Positions 5,559 to 6,713 of a stretch of 6,713 nucleotides of DNA are shown here, in pieces. Under the pieces are notes generated by a model. The model was not told the DNA's origin. It saw only the letters and a program-made list of their open reading frames with translations, and did not search any database. The translations under genes were made by a program, and so were the position numbers. How positions within the stretch are numbered: the first letter of the stretch is position 1; the number at the start of each line of letters is the position of its first letter. Source of the stretch: Chitinophagaceae bacterium (GTDB taxonomy: Bacteria; Bacteroidota; Bacteroidia; Chitinophagales; Chitinophagaceae); contig JAHEZA010000142.1 of NCBI GenBank assembly GCA_023251335.1, positions 1 through 6,713 on the forward strand, read 5' to 3'.

Positions 5559-6713
5559 TTATGGATACTCCACCGGATCTCTTTTAAGATTAGGAGCCTG
5601 GCTTAGTTCTGCATTGGGTATAGGTAGCAGGAAATTGCCTTCGTTGGCATTAATCTGTCTTTCAGAAAACCACGACGTTTTAGTGAAAGTCCATACGGTT
5701 GGGTTTGGCATCTGGTCTGGCTTTGCAACGAACAGGCCCCTGTCCTGGGCATTCAACATATCAAATGCTTTTTGTGGATTCCAGTAATGCAAGCTTACGA
5801 AATCATACCAGGCCATTCCTTCCATTGCAAACTCTTTAAATCTTTCAGTATAAACATCATCCAATGTAAGCGGTCCGCTTCCATTGGCGCCTTCTACCAC
5901 ATAAGCAGGCAAACCAGCCCTTGTATGAACTGCGTTGAAATATTCAATAGCGGTTGGGTCTGTCGTTGAATTATTATTACCTATTGCTGCTTCTGCATAA
6001 ATCAGGTATAGTTCCGCCAGGCGCATCATGTAAGTATCATTGGGATAGTGTTGCTGAGACGCGATGCCTGCAAGGTCAATCGGAGAACCAATTACATACT
6101 TCTTTACATTTAAAAAGTTATTGTCTGCATCTGTAAAGGGAAAAACTAATGCCTTTTTGGTACTCACACTCGTAATTTCGGGATAGGTAAAACCTGGCAA
6201 CATAAAAGTGGCGTGAAGGCGTTGGTCTAAAGTTCTTCCTTTTAATGTACCATCGGGCTGCAAAGCAAAGCCATCGTATTGGCTCAACAGCCACCATGTG
6301 CAACCTTTATCTCCACCCCATCCGCCAAAAGAAATATCGGGACTGTAAGCAAGATATTCAGGCATACTATTAGCGGTACCCCAGGCGCCGGAGCCTGAGA
6401 AAACCCATTCCAGTTCAAAGAGCGATTCGCTGTTGTTATCATAAGGATATTTAAACAGGCTTTCGTAATTATCAAGTAGCTTTTTACCACTGTTGTTAAT
6501 TACATCTGCAGCATAATATTTAGCACTGTCTAAGAACTCCTGGTTCCTTACGCCGCCGCTGCTTTCAACGCCTGCCCGTGTTAGATAAAAACGCGCCAGC
6601 ATTCCTTCAGCAGACCATTTGGTTAATCGTCCGTCCTGTGATGCCGTTTCTGGCAGGTCTGCGGCGGCTGCGCGCATTTCGCGGGTAATAAAACGCCAAA
6701 CGCTTGGTACTGT
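5559..6713 (-). CDS. RagB/SusD family nutrient-binding outer-membrane lipoprotein, 5'-truncated by window edge
   Basis: The partner of a SusC-type TonB-dependent porin, forming the lid that captures oligosaccharide at the cell surface. 384 residues to the stop are visible, and the frame is open to the right edge, so roughly the first 130-180 residues, including signal peptide and lipobox, lie outside. The internal ATG at 6675-6677 is not the start: family-like sequence (TVPSVWRFITRE) continues before it. Numbered from the first visible residue, the TPR-like helix GRLTKWSAEGMLARFYLTRAG is at about 28-48, the helix YMMRLAELYLIYAEA at 228-242, ERFKEFAMEGMAWYDFVSL at 290-308 and the usual SusD ending FLLPIPNAELSQAPNLKRDP at 361-380. 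It precedes the SGBP gene by 40 bp, and a susC-like gene is expected just off the right edge. The family is certain; the ligand is not. Confidence 0.95.
   Translation of the reverse strand, partial: TVPSVWRFITREMRAAAADLPETASQDGRLTKWSAEGMLARFYLTRAGVESSGGVRNQEFLDSAKYYAADVINNSGKKLLDNYESLFKYPYDNNSESLFELEWVFSGSGAWGTANSMPEYLAYSPDISFGGWGGDKGCTWWLLSQYDGFALQPDGTLKGRTLDQRLHATFMLPGFTYPEITSVSTKKALVFPFTDADNNFLNVKKYVIGSPIDLAGIASQQHYPNDTYMMRLAELYLIYAEAAIGNNNSTTDPTAIEYFNAVHTRAGLPAYVVEGANGSGPLTLDDVYTERFKEFAMEGMAWYDFVSLHYWNPQKAFDMLNAQDRGLFVAKPDQMPNPTVWTFTKTSWFSERQINANEGNFLLPIPNAELSQAPNLKRDPVEYP

Noticed and set aside
6118..6490. Short minus-strand frames within the susD-like gene (6118-6303, 6284-6490)
   Set aside because: They overlap the SusD-family frame in another reading frame, and that frame runs unbroken with family motifs across the region, so there is no frameshift to explain.
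6675..6677. ATG as the start of the SusD-like protein
   Set aside because: The frame stays open with family-like sequence to the window edge, and the resulting protein would lack the signal peptide, lipobox and N-terminal helices.

Overview
The window looks like part of a polysaccharide utilisation locus (PUL) from a Bacteroidota bacterium, most plausibly of the Chitinophagaceae/Sphingobacteriia type. The evidence is a SusD-family protein, two TIG-domain surface lipoproteins that both carry a CKKD lipoprotein export signal, A-rich leaders without clear Shine-Dalgarno sequences, and a small palindromic repeat of a kind common in these genomes. The taxonomic placement is inferred from gene types only.

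All five genes lie on the minus strand, so transcription runs from high to low coordinates. In that order they are: a SusD-like glycan-binding lipoprotein that enters from the right edge without its N-terminus (5559-6713); a two-TIG surface glycan-binding protein (4376-5518); a four-TIG lipoprotein with a different C-terminal carbohydrate-binding-like module (2797-4347); a strong intrinsic terminator (2735-2778); a secreted GH26 beta-mannanase-type hydrolase (1570-2700); a 147-bp spacer with two copies of a palindromic repeat; and a sodium:solute symporter family permease (1-1422) that runs off the left edge.

The genes fit one pathway. The SusD protein, with a SusC porin expected just beyond the right edge, and the two binding lipoproteins would capture a glycan at the cell surface. 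The GH26 enzyme would cut beta-1,4-mannan or manno-oligosaccharides, and the symporter would carry the product across the inner membrane. The mannan assignment rests mainly on the GH26 family. The terminator suggests that the surface-binding genes and the hydrolase/permease genes are expressed at different levels or from different promoters.

I found no RNA gene, CRISPR array, transposase or clear regulator gene. No wholly new system is evident. The least ordinary points are the terminator inside the locus, the four-TIG protein with its unusual C-terminal module, and the paired palindromic repeats.
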